DNA from: Variovorax paradoxus
GTDB taxonomy: Bacteria; Pseudomonadota; Gammaproteobacteria; Burkholderiales; Burkholderiaceae_C
Assembly: GCF_030815855.1 (NCBI RefSeq)
Contig: NZ_JAUSXG010000001.1
Location: 310,001 to 374,000, forward strand
Direction: 5' to 3'
Length of the DNA stretch: 64,000 nt
Positions 24,525 through 32,431 of the stretch are shown piece by piece (the stretch's first letter is position 1; each line of letters begins with the position of its first letter). The notes below the pieces were generated by a model, which ran no database searches, was not told where the DNA came from, and saw nothing but the letters and a program-made list of their open reading frames with translations. The position numbers and the translations under genes are program-made.

Positions 24525-25328
24525 ATGCCGGAACCCATTCCATCCGCCAGGGTGCCGAGGCGAGGCCGTTTCCTGCTGGTCACACTGGCCGCGGTGCTGA
24601 CCTTGGCCGCCACCGTGTCGCTCGGCCGCTGGCAGCTTTCGCGCGCGGCACAGAAGGAAGCGCTGCAGGCCGAGATCGAAACCCAGAAGCAGAAGCCGCC
24701 GCTCGATCAAACCGAGTTTCTCGCGCTCGAAGAGCCGGCCGGCGCGCTGCATCGGCCCGTGCGGCTGCGCGGCCTCTGGCTGACGCCGCAGACGGTCTAC
24801 CTGGACAACCGGCAGATGCACGGCGTACCCGGTTTCTACGTGCTGACCCCTTTCGCGCTGGAAGGCAGCAACCAGACCGTGATGGTGCAGCGCGGCTGGG
24901 TACAGCGCAATTTCAACGACCGCACGCAGTTGGGTGCGGTCGAGACGCCGGCCGGCATCGTCGAAGTCACCGGCCTGATCGAGCCGCCGCCCGGCCATTT
25001 GTTCGAGCTCGGCAAACCGGCCTCGGCCGCCTCGGCACCGGAAGCCGAGGGGTCTTCGCCCATCCGGCAGAATCTCGACCTGGAAGCGTTCCGCGCCGAA
25101 ACCAAGCTGCCGCTGCGAACCGATGTGTCGCTGCAGCAGATCGGCCCTGCTTCCGAGGGGTTGCAGCGCGACTGGCCGGCTCCTGCCCTGGGTCTGGAGA
25201 AGCACTACGGCTATGCATTCCAGTGGTTCGGGCTCTCAGCCCTCGTGGTCATCCTCTATGTCTGGTTCCAATTCATTGCCCCCTTCCGCCGCTCCAGGCG
25301 CCGTGCACGTGATGCAAGCAGCCTCTGA
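24525..25328 (+). CDS. SURF1-family cytochrome oxidase assembly protein
   Basis: The 267-residue protein has a transmembrane helix near each end (FLLVTLAAVLTLAATVSLGRWQL and HYGYAFQWFGLSALVVILYVWFQ) around a periplasmic domain. The N-terminal helix ending LGRWQLSRAA, the central VMVQRGWVQRN and the C-terminal HYGYAFQWFGLS are SURF1 signatures. SURF1 helps insert heme a into subunit I. It opens the second oxidase operon and overlaps the following gene by 17 bases. Confidence 0.94.
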   Translation: MPEPIPSARVPRRGRFLLVTLAAVLTLAATVSLGRWQLSRAAQKEALQAEIETQKQKPPLDQTEFLALEEPAGALHRPVRLRGLWLTPQTVYLDNRQMHGVPGFYVLTPFALEGSNQTVMVQRGWVQRNFNDRTQLGAVETPAGIVEVTGLIEPPPGHLFELGKPASAASAPEAEGSSPIRQNLDLEAFRAETKLPLRTDVSLQQIGPASEGLQRDWPAPALGLEKHYGYAFQWFGLSALVVILYVWFQFIAPFRRSRRRARDASSL

Positions 25329-25995
25329 CGAACCGCTCGGCCTGACGGTGCATTCGATGCCGTCTCCCAACCAGGCACTCGACGGTGCCGAGGGCCGCCG
25401 CACGATCGTCGGGCGCTGGAAGATGATCGCCGTGATGCTGATGTGCGCGGCCCCCGTCATCGCGTCGTACTTCACCTACTACGTGGTCCGGCCCGAGGGG
25501 CGCAGCGTCTACGGCGAGCTCATCGATCCGCAGCGCGTGCTGCCCGTGCTCACCGCCACCGACCGCAGCGGCGCGCCGGTCGATCTCGCCACTCTCAAGG
25601 GGCAGTGGCTGCTGGTCGCGGTGGCCGATGCGAGCTGCGATGCGCTCTGCGAGCAGCAGCTGTACCTGCAGCGGCAACTGCGCGAGAGCCTCGGCCGCGA
25701 GAAAGACCGGCTCGACCGCGTCTGGCTCGTGAGCGACGCGGCGCCCGTGCCGGCGCGCCTGGACCACGGCCTGCGCGGCGCCACCGTGCTGCGCGTGCCG
25801 GCCGAGCAGCTTGCCAAGTGGTTCGCGCCTGTTTCGGGCCATGCGCTGGCCGAGCACCTGTATGTGGTCGATCCCATGGGCAACTGGATGATGCGTTTCC
25901 CGGCCCGCATGGACGCCAAGGGCGCCAGCCGCGCCAAGCGCGACCTCGACCGCCTGCTGCGCGCCTCCGCATCCTGGGACGAGCCCGGCCGCTAA
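25312..25995 (+). CDS. Membrane-anchored SCO-like thioredoxin-fold protein of the oxidase locus
   Basis: The 227-residue product has one transmembrane helix at about residues 38-58 and then a periplasmic domain. Residues 76-114 read VLPVLTATDRSGAPVDLATL, then KGQWLLVAVADASCDALC, placing a Cys109-x3-Cys113 pair where SCO proteins have CxxxC. His177 or His182, ahead of LYVVDPMGNWMMRF, could be the third ligand. Identity with SCO is weak and the usual FFGYxxCPDxCP is absent. It overlaps SURF1 and precedes ctaA, so a copper or thiol role in oxidase assembly is plausible. Confidence 0.8.
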   Translation: MQAASDEPLGLTVHSMPSPNQALDGAEGRRTIVGRWKMIAVMLMCAAPVIASYFTYYVVRPEGRSVYGELIDPQRVLPVLTATDRSGAPVDLATLKGQWLLVAVADASCDALCEQQLYLQRQLRESLGREKDRLDRVWLVSDAAPVPARLDHGLRGATVLRVPAEQLAKWFAPVSGHALAEHLYVVDPMGNWMMRFPARMDAKGASRAKRDLDRLLRASASWDEPGR

Positions 25996-26001
25996 GCTCG
26001 C

Positions 26002-27219
26002 ATGATGGACACCGGCTCGCTCTACGATCTCACGCCCATCGCCTGGCTCATGGCGGCCGGTGTGCTGATCGCGCTCGGGCCGCTGGTGTGGGTGTGGCGC
26101 CGCAACGCGGGCGCCGGGCCGGCGCGCCGGCTGCACGCGCTCACGGTGCTCACGCTGTTCCTCACGTTCGACCTCACGCTGTTCGGCGCCTTCACCCGGC
26201 TCACCGATTCGGGCCTGGGCTGCCCGGATTGGCCCGGTTGCTACGGCAACGCGAGCCCGGCCGGCGCAAGCCACGAAATTGCAATGGCCGAGGCGGCCCA
26301 GCCGAGCGGTCCGGTCACGCACGGCAAGGCCTGGGTCGAGATGGTTCACCGCTACCTGGCCACCGGCGTCGGCGTGCTCATCCTGGCGCTCGCGGGCGCC
26401 ACCTGGATCGTGCGGCGTCGCCAGCTTCGCCTGCCTGTGCCGGTGGAGGGCGAGCACGCCACGCTCAGCGCATGGTGGCCGGCGCTGACGCTGGTCTGGG
26501 TCTGCCTGCAGGGTGCATTCGGTGCGCTGACGGTCACCTGGAAACTGTTTCCCGCCATCGTCACGCTGCACCTGCTGGGCGCCGTGGTGCTGCTGGTGCT
26601 GCTGTGCATCCAGGCCGTGCGCTACCGGCAGGCTGCCGCGGACCGCTTGCCCACGGTTGTATCGCCTGCGCTGCGCAATGGGCTGATCGCCACGTCGGCA
26701 CTGCTCCTGCTGCAGATTGCGCTCGGCGGCTGGGTCAGCACCAATTACGCCGTGCTGGCCTGTACCCAGTTTCCGACCTGCCAAGGCAGCTGGTGGCCGC
26801 CGATGAATTTTGCACAGGGCTTCGAGATCTGGCGCCATCTGGGCGTGACCGGCAGCGGCGCACCACTCGATTTTTCCGCACTCACCGCCATTCATTACGC
26901 GCACCGGCTGATGGCATACGCTGTGTTCGCCGCCCTGGGCGTGCTCGCGTGGCGCTTGCGCCGCATCGAGCCGCTGCGGCCCCAAGCCGGATGGCTCGCG
27001 GGGCTCGCCTTGCTCCAGCTCGCCACCGGTCTTGGCAACGTGCTGCTCGGCTGGCCGCTTGCCGCCGCCGTGCTGCACACCGGCGGCGCCGCGGCGCTGG
27101 CCGTGGTGCTGACCTGGGCCATCTGCGAAAGCCGCCGCGAGACCGCCGCTGCAACCGTACACAACAAAGACAAGGCGCTCGGCGCCCCACATGACAACCA
27201 GAGGGAGGCCACCGCGTGA
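26002..27219 (+). CDS. ctaA: Heme A synthase (CtaA/COX15)
   Basis: The 405-residue integral membrane protein has about eight hydrophobic segments. Family motifs are visible: [24 protein letters not shown] with its Cys pair, [12 protein letters not shown] with a conserved heme-ligand His, then [21 protein letters not shown] and [14 protein letters not shown]. The enzyme oxidises the methyl group of heme O to the formyl group of heme A. It overlaps ctaB by four bases (GTGA), so the two heme A biosynthesis enzymes are probably translated together. Confidence 0.95.
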   Translation: MMDTGSLYDLTPIAWLMAAGVLIALGPLVWVWRRNAGAGPARRLHALTVLTLFLTFDLTLFGAFTRLTDSGLGCPDWPGCYGNASPAGASHEIAMAEAAQPSGPVTHGKAWVEMVHRYLATGVGVLILALAGATWIVRRRQLRLPVPVEGEHATLSAWWPALTLVWVCLQGAFGALTVTWKLFPAIVTLHLLGAVVLLVLLCIQAVRYRQAAADRLPTVVSPALRNGLIATSALLLLQIALGGWVSTNYAVLACTQFPTCQGSWWPPMNFAQGFEIWRHLGVTGSGAPLDFSALTAIHYAHRLMAYAVFAALGVLAWRLRRIEPLRPQAGWLAGLALLQLATGLGNVLLGWPLAAAVLHTGGAAALAVVLTWAICESRRETAAATVHNKDKALGAPHDNQREATA

Positions 27220-28121
27220 GCACGCCGATTTCCGTGCAGCAGACAAGCACCGCCAATGTTCTGCGCCAGTTCTATGCGCTGACCAAGCCGCGCGTGGTGC
27301 AGCTGATCGTTTTCTGCGCGCTCATCGGCATGGTGCTGGCCGTGCCGGGCTTGCCGGCGTGGGCCGATGTGCAGCGCGCCGTGCTGGCCTGCATCGGCAT
27401 CTGGCTGGTGGCGGGCGCGGCGGCGGCGTTCAACTGCCTGGTCGAGAAGGGCATCGATGCCAAGATGAAGCGCACCGCCTGGCGTCCCACGGCGCGCGGG
27501 CAGCTCAGCGATCTGCAGGCCTTGGCGTTTTCCGCGCTGCTGTGCGTGGCCGGCTCGGCGCTGCTGTGGTTCAAGGTCAACCCCCTCACCATGTGGCTGA
27601 CCTTTGCCACCTTCGTCGGCTATGCGGTGATCTACACCGTCATCCTCAAGCCGCTGACGCCGCAGAACATCGTGATCGGCGGCGCCTCGGGTGCGATGCC
27701 GCCGGTGCTCGGCTGGGCCGCGATGACCGGCGACGTGGGTCCCGAAGCGCTGATCCTGTTTTTGATCATCTTCCTTTGGACGCCGCCGCATTTCTGGGCG
27801 CTCGCGCTCTACCGTGTCGAGGACTACCGCAAGGCCGGGCTGCCGATGCTGCCTGTCACGCACGGCAACGAGTTCACGCGGCTGCAGGTGCTGCTGTACA
27901 CCTTCATCCTGTTCGCGGCCTGCCTGATGCCTTTCATCTACGGCATGAGCGGCTGGCTCTACCTGGCGGTGGCGGTGGGGGTCAGCATCGGTTTCACGGG
28001 CTATGCCTTCGCGCTCTGGCGCAACTACTCCGACACGCTGGCGCGCAAGACCTTCCGGTTTTCGCTGATTCACCTGAGCGTGCTGTTCGCGGCATTGCTC
28101 GTCGACCACTATCTCCGCTGA
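27216..28121 (+). CDS. ctaB: Protoheme IX farnesyltransferase (heme O synthase)
   Basis: The 301-residue UbiA-family enzyme starts at a GTG. Near residue 70 it has [20 protein letters not shown], the Asn/Asp-rich prenyl diphosphate and Mg2+ motif followed by the conserved [28 protein letters not shown] is the second conserved region. It converts heme B to heme O by farnesylation, the step before CtaA. Length is typical of CyoE/CtaB proteins. Confidence 0.96.
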   Translation: MSTPISVQQTSTANVLRQFYALTKPRVVQLIVFCALIGMVLAVPGLPAWADVQRAVLACIGIWLVAGAAAAFNCLVEKGIDAKMKRTAWRPTARGQLSDLQALAFSALLCVAGSALLWFKVNPLTMWLTFATFVGYAVIYTVILKPLTPQNIVIGGASGAMPPVLGWAAMTGDVGPEALILFLIIFLWTPPHFWALALYRVEDYRKAGLPMLPVTHGNEFTRLQVLLYTFILFAACLMPFIYGMSGWLYLAVAVGVSIGFTGYAFALWRNYSDTLARKTFRFSLIHLSVLFAALLVDHYLR

Positions 28122-28126
28122 TTGAA

Positions 28127-28756
28127 ATGTCCCTGTCCATGAACAAGCGAAATGCTCTCAGATTGATTGCCGGCGGTGCGGGATGGGCGGGCACCGCCGC
28201 GGTTCTTGGCCTCGGACTTTCCGCCTGCAGCGAACCCAAGCCGAGCTTCAATGCGGTCGACATCACGGGCGCGGACTACGCCAAGGACTTCTCGCTGAAG
28301 GACGCCGACGGCAAGGTTCGCACCATGGCCGATTTCAGGGGCAAGGTGGTGGTGCTGTTCTTCGGCTACGCACAGTGCCCTGACGTCTGCCCGACCACCA
28401 TGACCGAAATGGCCCAGGTCAAGCAGCAGCTCGGCAGCGACGGCGACAAGCTCCAGGTGCTGTTCGTCACGGTCGATCCGGCACGCGACACGCCCGAGGT
28501 GCTCAAGGCCTACATGGGCGCGTTCGACCCGACTTTTGTTGCGCTGATTCCTACGACCGAACAGCTCGCCGCGACCGCCAAGGAGTTCAAGGCTTATTAC
28601 AAGAAGGTCGAGGGCAAGACGCCCACGAGCTACTCGATGGACCATTCCGCCGCCAGTTTCGTCTACGACACCCAGGGCCGGCTGCGGCTCTACGCGCGCT
28701 ACGGTGCCGGCGTGGCCCCCATGGTGTCCGACGTGAAGGCGCTGCTCAAGGCCTGA
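28127..28756 (+). CDS. SCO1/SenC copper chaperone lipoprotein
   Basis: The product is 209 residues. An N-terminal signal ends in a lipobox LSAC at Cys34. The thioredoxin-fold domain has GKVVVLFFGYAQCPDVCPTT, with copper-binding Cys84-x3-Cys88, and SMDHSAASFVY with His173 as third ligand. SCO proteins metallate or reduce the CuA site of subunit II. The ATG at 28139 would also give a good signal peptide. It ends the second oxidase operon. Confidence 0.95.
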   Translation: MSLSMNKRNALRLIAGGAGWAGTAAVLGLGLSACSEPKPSFNAVDITGADYAKDFSLKDADGKVRTMADFRGKVVVLFFGYAQCPDVCPTTMTEMAQVKQQLGSDGDKLQVLFVTVDPARDTPEVLKAYMGAFDPTFVALIPTTEQLAATAKEFKAYYKKVEGKTPTSYSMDHSAASFVYDTQGRLRLYARYGAGVAPMVSDVKALLKA

Positions 28757-28775
28757 GCGGTTTTTTCTTCAACCG

Positions 28776-29615
28776 ATGGACGCTGTCGCAGCCCTTGCCC
28801 CGGTCGATCGCCTGAAGACGCGCAAGGGTGCGTTCCGCATCGCGCTCATTCCGCCCGAGGTGCTGCGCGCGCTGAATGACGGGTTGCTCGAAACCGTCAA
28901 CCTCAACGAATTCCTGGCGCTCGAACTGCCGCAACTCGCGCGCAGGGTCGCAGGCCATATCGGCCTCGATCCGGCGAGCGAGCGGCTGCTGGACACGCTG
29001 GCCATGCTCGGCGTCTTCAAGCCGATGCAGCGGCACGGCCACATTGCGCGGGCGCTCTACGACATGGCGGCGCTGCATGCCGAGCGCGATGCCGTCGCGC
29101 ACCGGCTCGCCACGCACGCGAGCGACGTGGCGCGCTGCTGGGCCGCGCAGTGGGTCACGCTGTCGGGCCTGCCACTGGCAGCGCAGCTCGAAGCCGTGCG
29201 CCGCTTTGCCGCCGACCCGCACTTCGGCGTGCGCGAAATCGCCTGGATGGCCGTGCGCGACGCGGTCATCGGCTCGCTCGACGAGTCGATCGCGCTGTTG
29301 CAGCCGTGGGCGGCCGACGCCGATCCGAACATCCGCCGCTTTGCCAGCGAACTCACGCGTCCGCGGGGCGTGTGGTGCGCGCAGATCGAGGCGCTCAAGG
29401 CCGAACCCTGGCGCGCGTTGCCGCTCCTCGAGCCGCTGCGGGCCGATGCCAGCCGCTACGTGCAGAACTCGGTGGCCAACTGGCTCAACGACGCGAGCAA
29501 GACCCAGCCCGAGTGGGTCGACCGGCTCTGCGCGCGCTGGACGGCCGAATCGGACAGCCCAGCAACCCGCTACATCGCCAAGCGGGCGCTGCGAACGCTG
29601 GCCAAGCAGGCATGA
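28776..29615 (+). CDS. AlkC/AlkD-like HEAT-repeat DNA alkylation repair protein
   Basis: The 279-residue, largely helical protein has HEAT-like units in the second half: FAADPHFGVREIAWMAVRDAV, PWAADADPNIRRFASELTRPRGVW, LEPLRADASRYVQNSVANWLND. These phrases match bacterial 3-methyladenine DNA glycosylases of the AlkC/AlkD superfamily. No catalytic assignment is certain from sight alone. It starts 19 bases after the Sco stop, so read-through from the oxidase operon is possible, and ends at a bidirectional terminator shared with rpoH. Confidence 0.75.
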   Translation: MDAVAALAPVDRLKTRKGAFRIALIPPEVLRALNDGLLETVNLNEFLALELPQLARRVAGHIGLDPASERLLDTLAMLGVFKPMQRHGHIARALYDMAALHAERDAVAHRLATHASDVARCWAAQWVTLSGLPLAAQLEAVRRFAADPHFGVREIAWMAVRDAVIGSLDESIALLQPWAADADPNIRRFASELTRPRGVWCAQIEALKAEPWRALPLLEPLRADASRYVQNSVANWLNDASKTQPEWVDRLCARWTAESDSPATRYIAKRALRTLAKQA

Positions 29616-29617
29616 AT

Positions 29618-29645
29618 GAAAAAGCCCGGCACTCGGCCGGGCTTG
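29618..29645. terminator. Bidirectional terminator between the AlkC-like gene and rpoH
   Basis: GCCCGGC (29624-29630) and GCCGGGC (29636-29642) form a 7-base GC stem with loop ACTCG. It has AAAA on the left and TTG on the right. It serves the two convergent genes; the T-tract is better for the leftward rpoH transcript. Confidence 0.8.
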
Positions 29646-29670
29646 TTCGGGTGAAACGCGGCGACGCGGC

Positions 29671-30612
29671 TCAGGCGTAGTCGGCCAGCGCCTTCTTCAT
29701 CTTCTTCATGGCGGCGACTTCGATCTGGCGAATGCGCTCGGCGCTCACGCCGTACACCGCCGCCAGGTCGTGCAGCGTCATGCCGCCCGAACCGTCGTCG
29801 TTGACCTTGAGCCAGCGTTCTTCCACGATGCGGCGGCTGCGGTCGTCCAGCGCTTCGAGCGCGGTGGCGATGCCGTCGCTCGAGAGTCGGTCGCGCTGCT
29901 GCGATTCGAGCAGGGCGGTCGGCTCCTGCGTGGCGTCGGCCAGGTAGGCGATCGGGCCGAAGGCTTCGTCGCCGTCGTCCGACGGACCCGGATCGAGCAG
30001 CACGTCGCCGCCCGACAGGCGGGTTTCCATTTCGAGCACTTCTTCGGGTTTGACGTTGAGCCGGGTCGCCATTTGCGACACTTCGTCGGGGCTCAGCGTG
30101 TCGCGGTGCGTGCCGTTGTCGGCCGCGGCCGATTCGGCCTTGAAGCCCTGCTTCATCGAGCGCAGGTTGAAGAACAGCTTGCGCTGGGCCTTGGTCGTCG
30201 CGACCTTGACCATGCGCCAGTTCTTCAGGATGTACTCGTGAATCTCGGCCTTGATCCAGTGCATGGCGTAGCTCACGAGCCGCACGCCCTGGTCGGGGTC
30301 GAAACGCTTCACGGCCTTCATGAGACCGACATTGCCCTCCTGGATCAGGTCGCCGTGAGGCAGGCCGTAACCCAGGTACTGGCGGGAAATGGACACCACG
30401 AGGCGCAGGTGCGAGAGGATCAGCGCACCCGCCGCTTCCAGGTCGTTGTTGTCGCGCAAACGGCGTGCGAAGCCCTGCTCTTCTTCGAGCGTGAGCATCG
30501 GCAGGCGGTTGGCGGCCGAAATATAAGCATCCAAGTTGCCCAGCGGGGGCACCATCGACCATGGATTGGCGACGGCGAGCTGGTTGGCAGAGGCTCCAGA
30601 CAGCGTGGTCAT
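29671..30612 (-). CDS. rpoH: Heat-shock sigma factor RpoH (sigma-32)
   Basis: The protein is 313 residues from the ATG at 30612, chosen over the one at 30639 because AAGGAG lies eight bases before it. Region 2 has HLRLVVSISRQYLGYGLPHGDLIQEGNVGLMKA and VRLVSYAMHWIKAEIHEYIL. The RpoH box QRKLFFNLR at residues 143-151 separates it from RpoD. Region 4 near the end holds the HTH AAVYGVSAERIRQIEVAAMKK. A perfect CIRCE operator at 30641-30667 places it under HrcA repression, linking the two heat-shock regulons. Confidence 0.97.
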   Translation of the reverse strand: MTTLSGASANQLAVANPWSMVPPLGNLDAYISAANRLPMLTLEEEQGFARRLRDNNDLEAAGALILSHLRLVVSISRQYLGYGLPHGDLIQEGNVGLMKAVKRFDPDQGVRLVSYAMHWIKAEIHEYILKNWRMVKVATTKAQRKLFFNLRSMKQGFKAESAAADNGTHRDTLSPDEVSQMATRLNVKPEEVLEMETRLSGGDVLLDPGPSDDGDEAFGPIAYLADATQEPTALLESQQRDRLSSDGIATALEALDDRSRRIVEERWLKVNDDGSGGMTLHDLAAVYGVSAERIRQIEVAAMKKMKKALADYA

Positions 30613-30640
30613 CAGGGGAAACTCCTTTGTGTCAGGCATA

Positions 30641-30667
30641 TTAGCACTCGATTAGAGGGAGTGCTAA
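30641..30667. promoter_or_regulatory. CIRCE operator (HrcA site) upstream of rpoH
   Basis: TTAGCACTC-N9-GAGTGCTAA matches the CIRCE consensus at all 18 arm positions. It lies 28 bases before the preferred rpoH start codon, over the probable promoter or transcription start. HrcA binds CIRCE; hrcA itself is not in this window. Confidence 0.95.
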
Positions 30668-30758
30668 GGCAAGGGTTCCCCCTTAGTTTCTATCGCGCCG
30701 ATAGCCAACCTTGTCAGCGGGCCAGCGGTCCGGCCTGCGGCGCCGTCCGACCCGGGGC

Positions 30759-31223
30759 TTACCAGCGGATACCCAGCCGCACAAACAGCCGCGAGAGTAC
30801 GAACAGGGGCCCCACCCAGAGGTATTGGATGTCTTCGAAGAACGAAGGTTTCCTGCCCTCGACCTTGTGGCCGATGAACTGGAAAACCCATGCCACCACG
30901 AAGATGGCGGCGGAAACCGGCAGTACAAGGCTTCCCATGGCATGAACCACGGCCAGCACCAGGGCCGTGCCAATCAGCATGGTGACCAGAAACGCCGGGG
31001 AGCGAAGGGTGGCGTAGTAAACCAGGCTCGCCGCCACGAAGCCGTAGGCCACCCAGGGATGCAGCGCAAACAGCAGGCCGACGATGCTCAGCATGATCGC
31101 CGGGATCGCGGCGAAGTGAATCAGCTCGTTGGTCGGATGGCGATGGCTTTCGCCATAGTGGGCCAGCAGCCGGTCGACTTTGCGGTCGCCCGCTGCCAAG
31201 GGCGCGTCGGCGGTGTGCATCAT
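30759..31223 (-). CDS. Mpo1-like membrane protein (DUF962)
   Basis: The product is 154 residues from the ATG at 31223, with GGAG six bases upstream. It has HYGESHRHPTNELIHFAAIPAIML, the His-rich DUF962/Mpo1 signature, then several hydrophobic helices and a conserved FIGHKVEGRKPSFFEDIQYLWVGPLF end. The yeast homologue Mpo1 is an Fe-dependent 2-hydroxy fatty acid dioxygenase, so a related lipid activity is possible. It is leftward, upstream of the CIRCE-rpoH region, and not obviously co-regulated with it. Confidence 0.9.
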   Translation of the reverse strand: MMHTADAPLAAGDRKVDRLLAHYGESHRHPTNELIHFAAIPAIMLSIVGLLFALHPWVAYGFVAASLVYYATLRSPAFLVTMLIGTALVLAVVHAMGSLVLPVSAAIFVVAWVFQFIGHKVEGRKPSFFEDIQYLWVGPLFVLSRLFVRLGIRW

Positions 31224-31378
31224 GTTTGTCTCCAAAGCGCCGTTCACCGGCAAGCTATTTCGGATCCTGAGCGAACTCGCGCCCGTCGGCGCCTCATGAC
31301 TTTTGGCACTGGTGTGCCGGTCCGTCGGACTTTACCTTTGCGCGGTCACACACATCAATGTTCCCAGGGAGAGATTTC

Positions 31379-32404
31379 ATGCAAGCAAAACTTTGGATAT
31401 CGGCGCTTGCCGCGACTTTGGCGGCTTGCGGGGGAGGAGGCGATGGCGGCGGTGGGTTCACCGGCTTGCCGATGGTACCGGCGCCTGCACCGGCGCCCGC
31501 TCCCGCACCATCGCCCGCTCCGGCTCCGGCTCCGGCTCCGACCCCGACCCCGGCCCCGGCCCCGGCCACGCGTACTTTCATGTACGAGGCTTTGCCGCCC
31601 ACCACCGACGTTCCGGCGTTTTTCGATCGACTCAATGCGCAGGGCACAAGGTCTTTCCGCTTCTTCGGCGGTTTTGCTTTCACCACCAGCCCCACCAGCG
31701 TGGAGGTCGTCGAGGCCTACGCGAAGGATGCCGAGACCGCCTATGCCTTCGAGCTGCTGCCGGTCGCAAGCTCCGTGGCCGAGCTTCAGGACCAGTTGAA
31801 TGCCCAGGGCGCCAGGGGCTTCCAGTGGGGCGGTCCGTACTCGGTCGGCGGCCAGGTCCGCGCGCTCCATCGCAAGGACAACAACTCCGCGTCGACCTAC
31901 ACCTATGCCGTGCTGGCGTCGCCCGCCGACAGCGCCGGCTATCTGGCGCAAGTCAACGTCCAGGGCGGCAACGGCTACTACAGCGTAGGCGGCGGCTACA
32001 TGGTTGGCGGGACCACGGTGCTGGTCTATCAAAAGGACGCGCAAGGCAGCGCCACCTACGGCTATGAAGCGCTGGGCCAGCCCGGCACCGATGCCGACTT
32101 CCTGGCGCAGTTCGAGGCCCAAGGCGCTCGGGGCTTCCGGTTCAAGACGGGTTACGTTTTCTCGGACGGCACGCGGCTGCTCTACGAGAAGGACCTGTCG
32201 CAATCGGCCACGTTCAGCTACCAGAACCTGCAGCCCGCGGGCAACAGCTCAGACTACGTCGCGCAGGCGAATGCCGAAGGTGCCAAGGGCAACGCCCTGG
32301 TGGGCGACTACGCGCTGCCAAGCGGCCAGATCAGGACGCTCTACATCCGGCCGGCCAACTGCACCGGCCTTCTCTGCGATACCCGCTCGCTCTTCGGCTT
32401 CTGA
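31379..32404 (+). CDS. Lipoprotein with Pro-Ala linker and five ~52-residue repeats
   Basis: The product is 341 residues. A short signal ends in the lipobox LAAC at Cys17, then a Gly-rich segment and a Pro-Ala/Pro-Thr linker (residues 34-63). The rest is five repeats of about 52 residues beginning near 67, 122, 174, 227 and 279. Their pattern is Y-x-Y/F-E-x-L, then a loop, [14 protein letters not shown], then a G-x-Y strand, V-x-x-LYxKD. Cys328 and Cys333 lie at the end and could pair. I do not recognise the family; an outer membrane or surface-exposed scaffold is the cautious reading. AGGGAGAG precedes the ATG. Confidence 0.82.
   Translation: MQAKLWISALAATLAACGGGGDGGGGFTGLPMVPAPAPAPAPAPSPAPAPAPAPTPTPAPAPATRTFMYEALPPTTDVPAFFDRLNAQGTRSFRFFGGFAFTTSPTSVEVVEAYAKDAETAYAFELLPVASSVAELQDQLNAQGARGFQWGGPYSVGGQVRALHRKDNNSASTYTYAVLASPADSAGYLAQVNVQGGNGYYSVGGGYMVGGTTVLVYQKDAQGSATYGYEALGQPGTDADFLAQFEAQGARGFRFKTGYVFSDGTRLLYEKDLSQSATFSYQNLQPAGNSSDYVAQANAEGAKGNALVGDYALPSGQIRTLYIRPANCTGLLCDTRSLFGF
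31478..31567 (+). repeat. In-frame hexanucleotide repeat coding the Pro-Ala/Pro-Thr linker
   Basis: About 90 bases consist of imperfect tandem 6-base units (GCTCCG-like, then CCCCGA- and CCCCGG-like), coding Pro-Ala and Pro-Thr dipeptides. Since the unit is six bases, copy number change would alter linker length without a frameshift. Confidence 0.85.
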
Positions 32405-32431
32405 GCGGCGGCTGGCCCTGCTGGCGGCACC

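Noticed and set aside
31478..31567. Tandem GC-rich units considered as a CRISPR-like or satellite array.
   Set aside because: There are no spacers; the units are six bases, in frame, and code a Pro-Ala/Pro-Thr protein linker.
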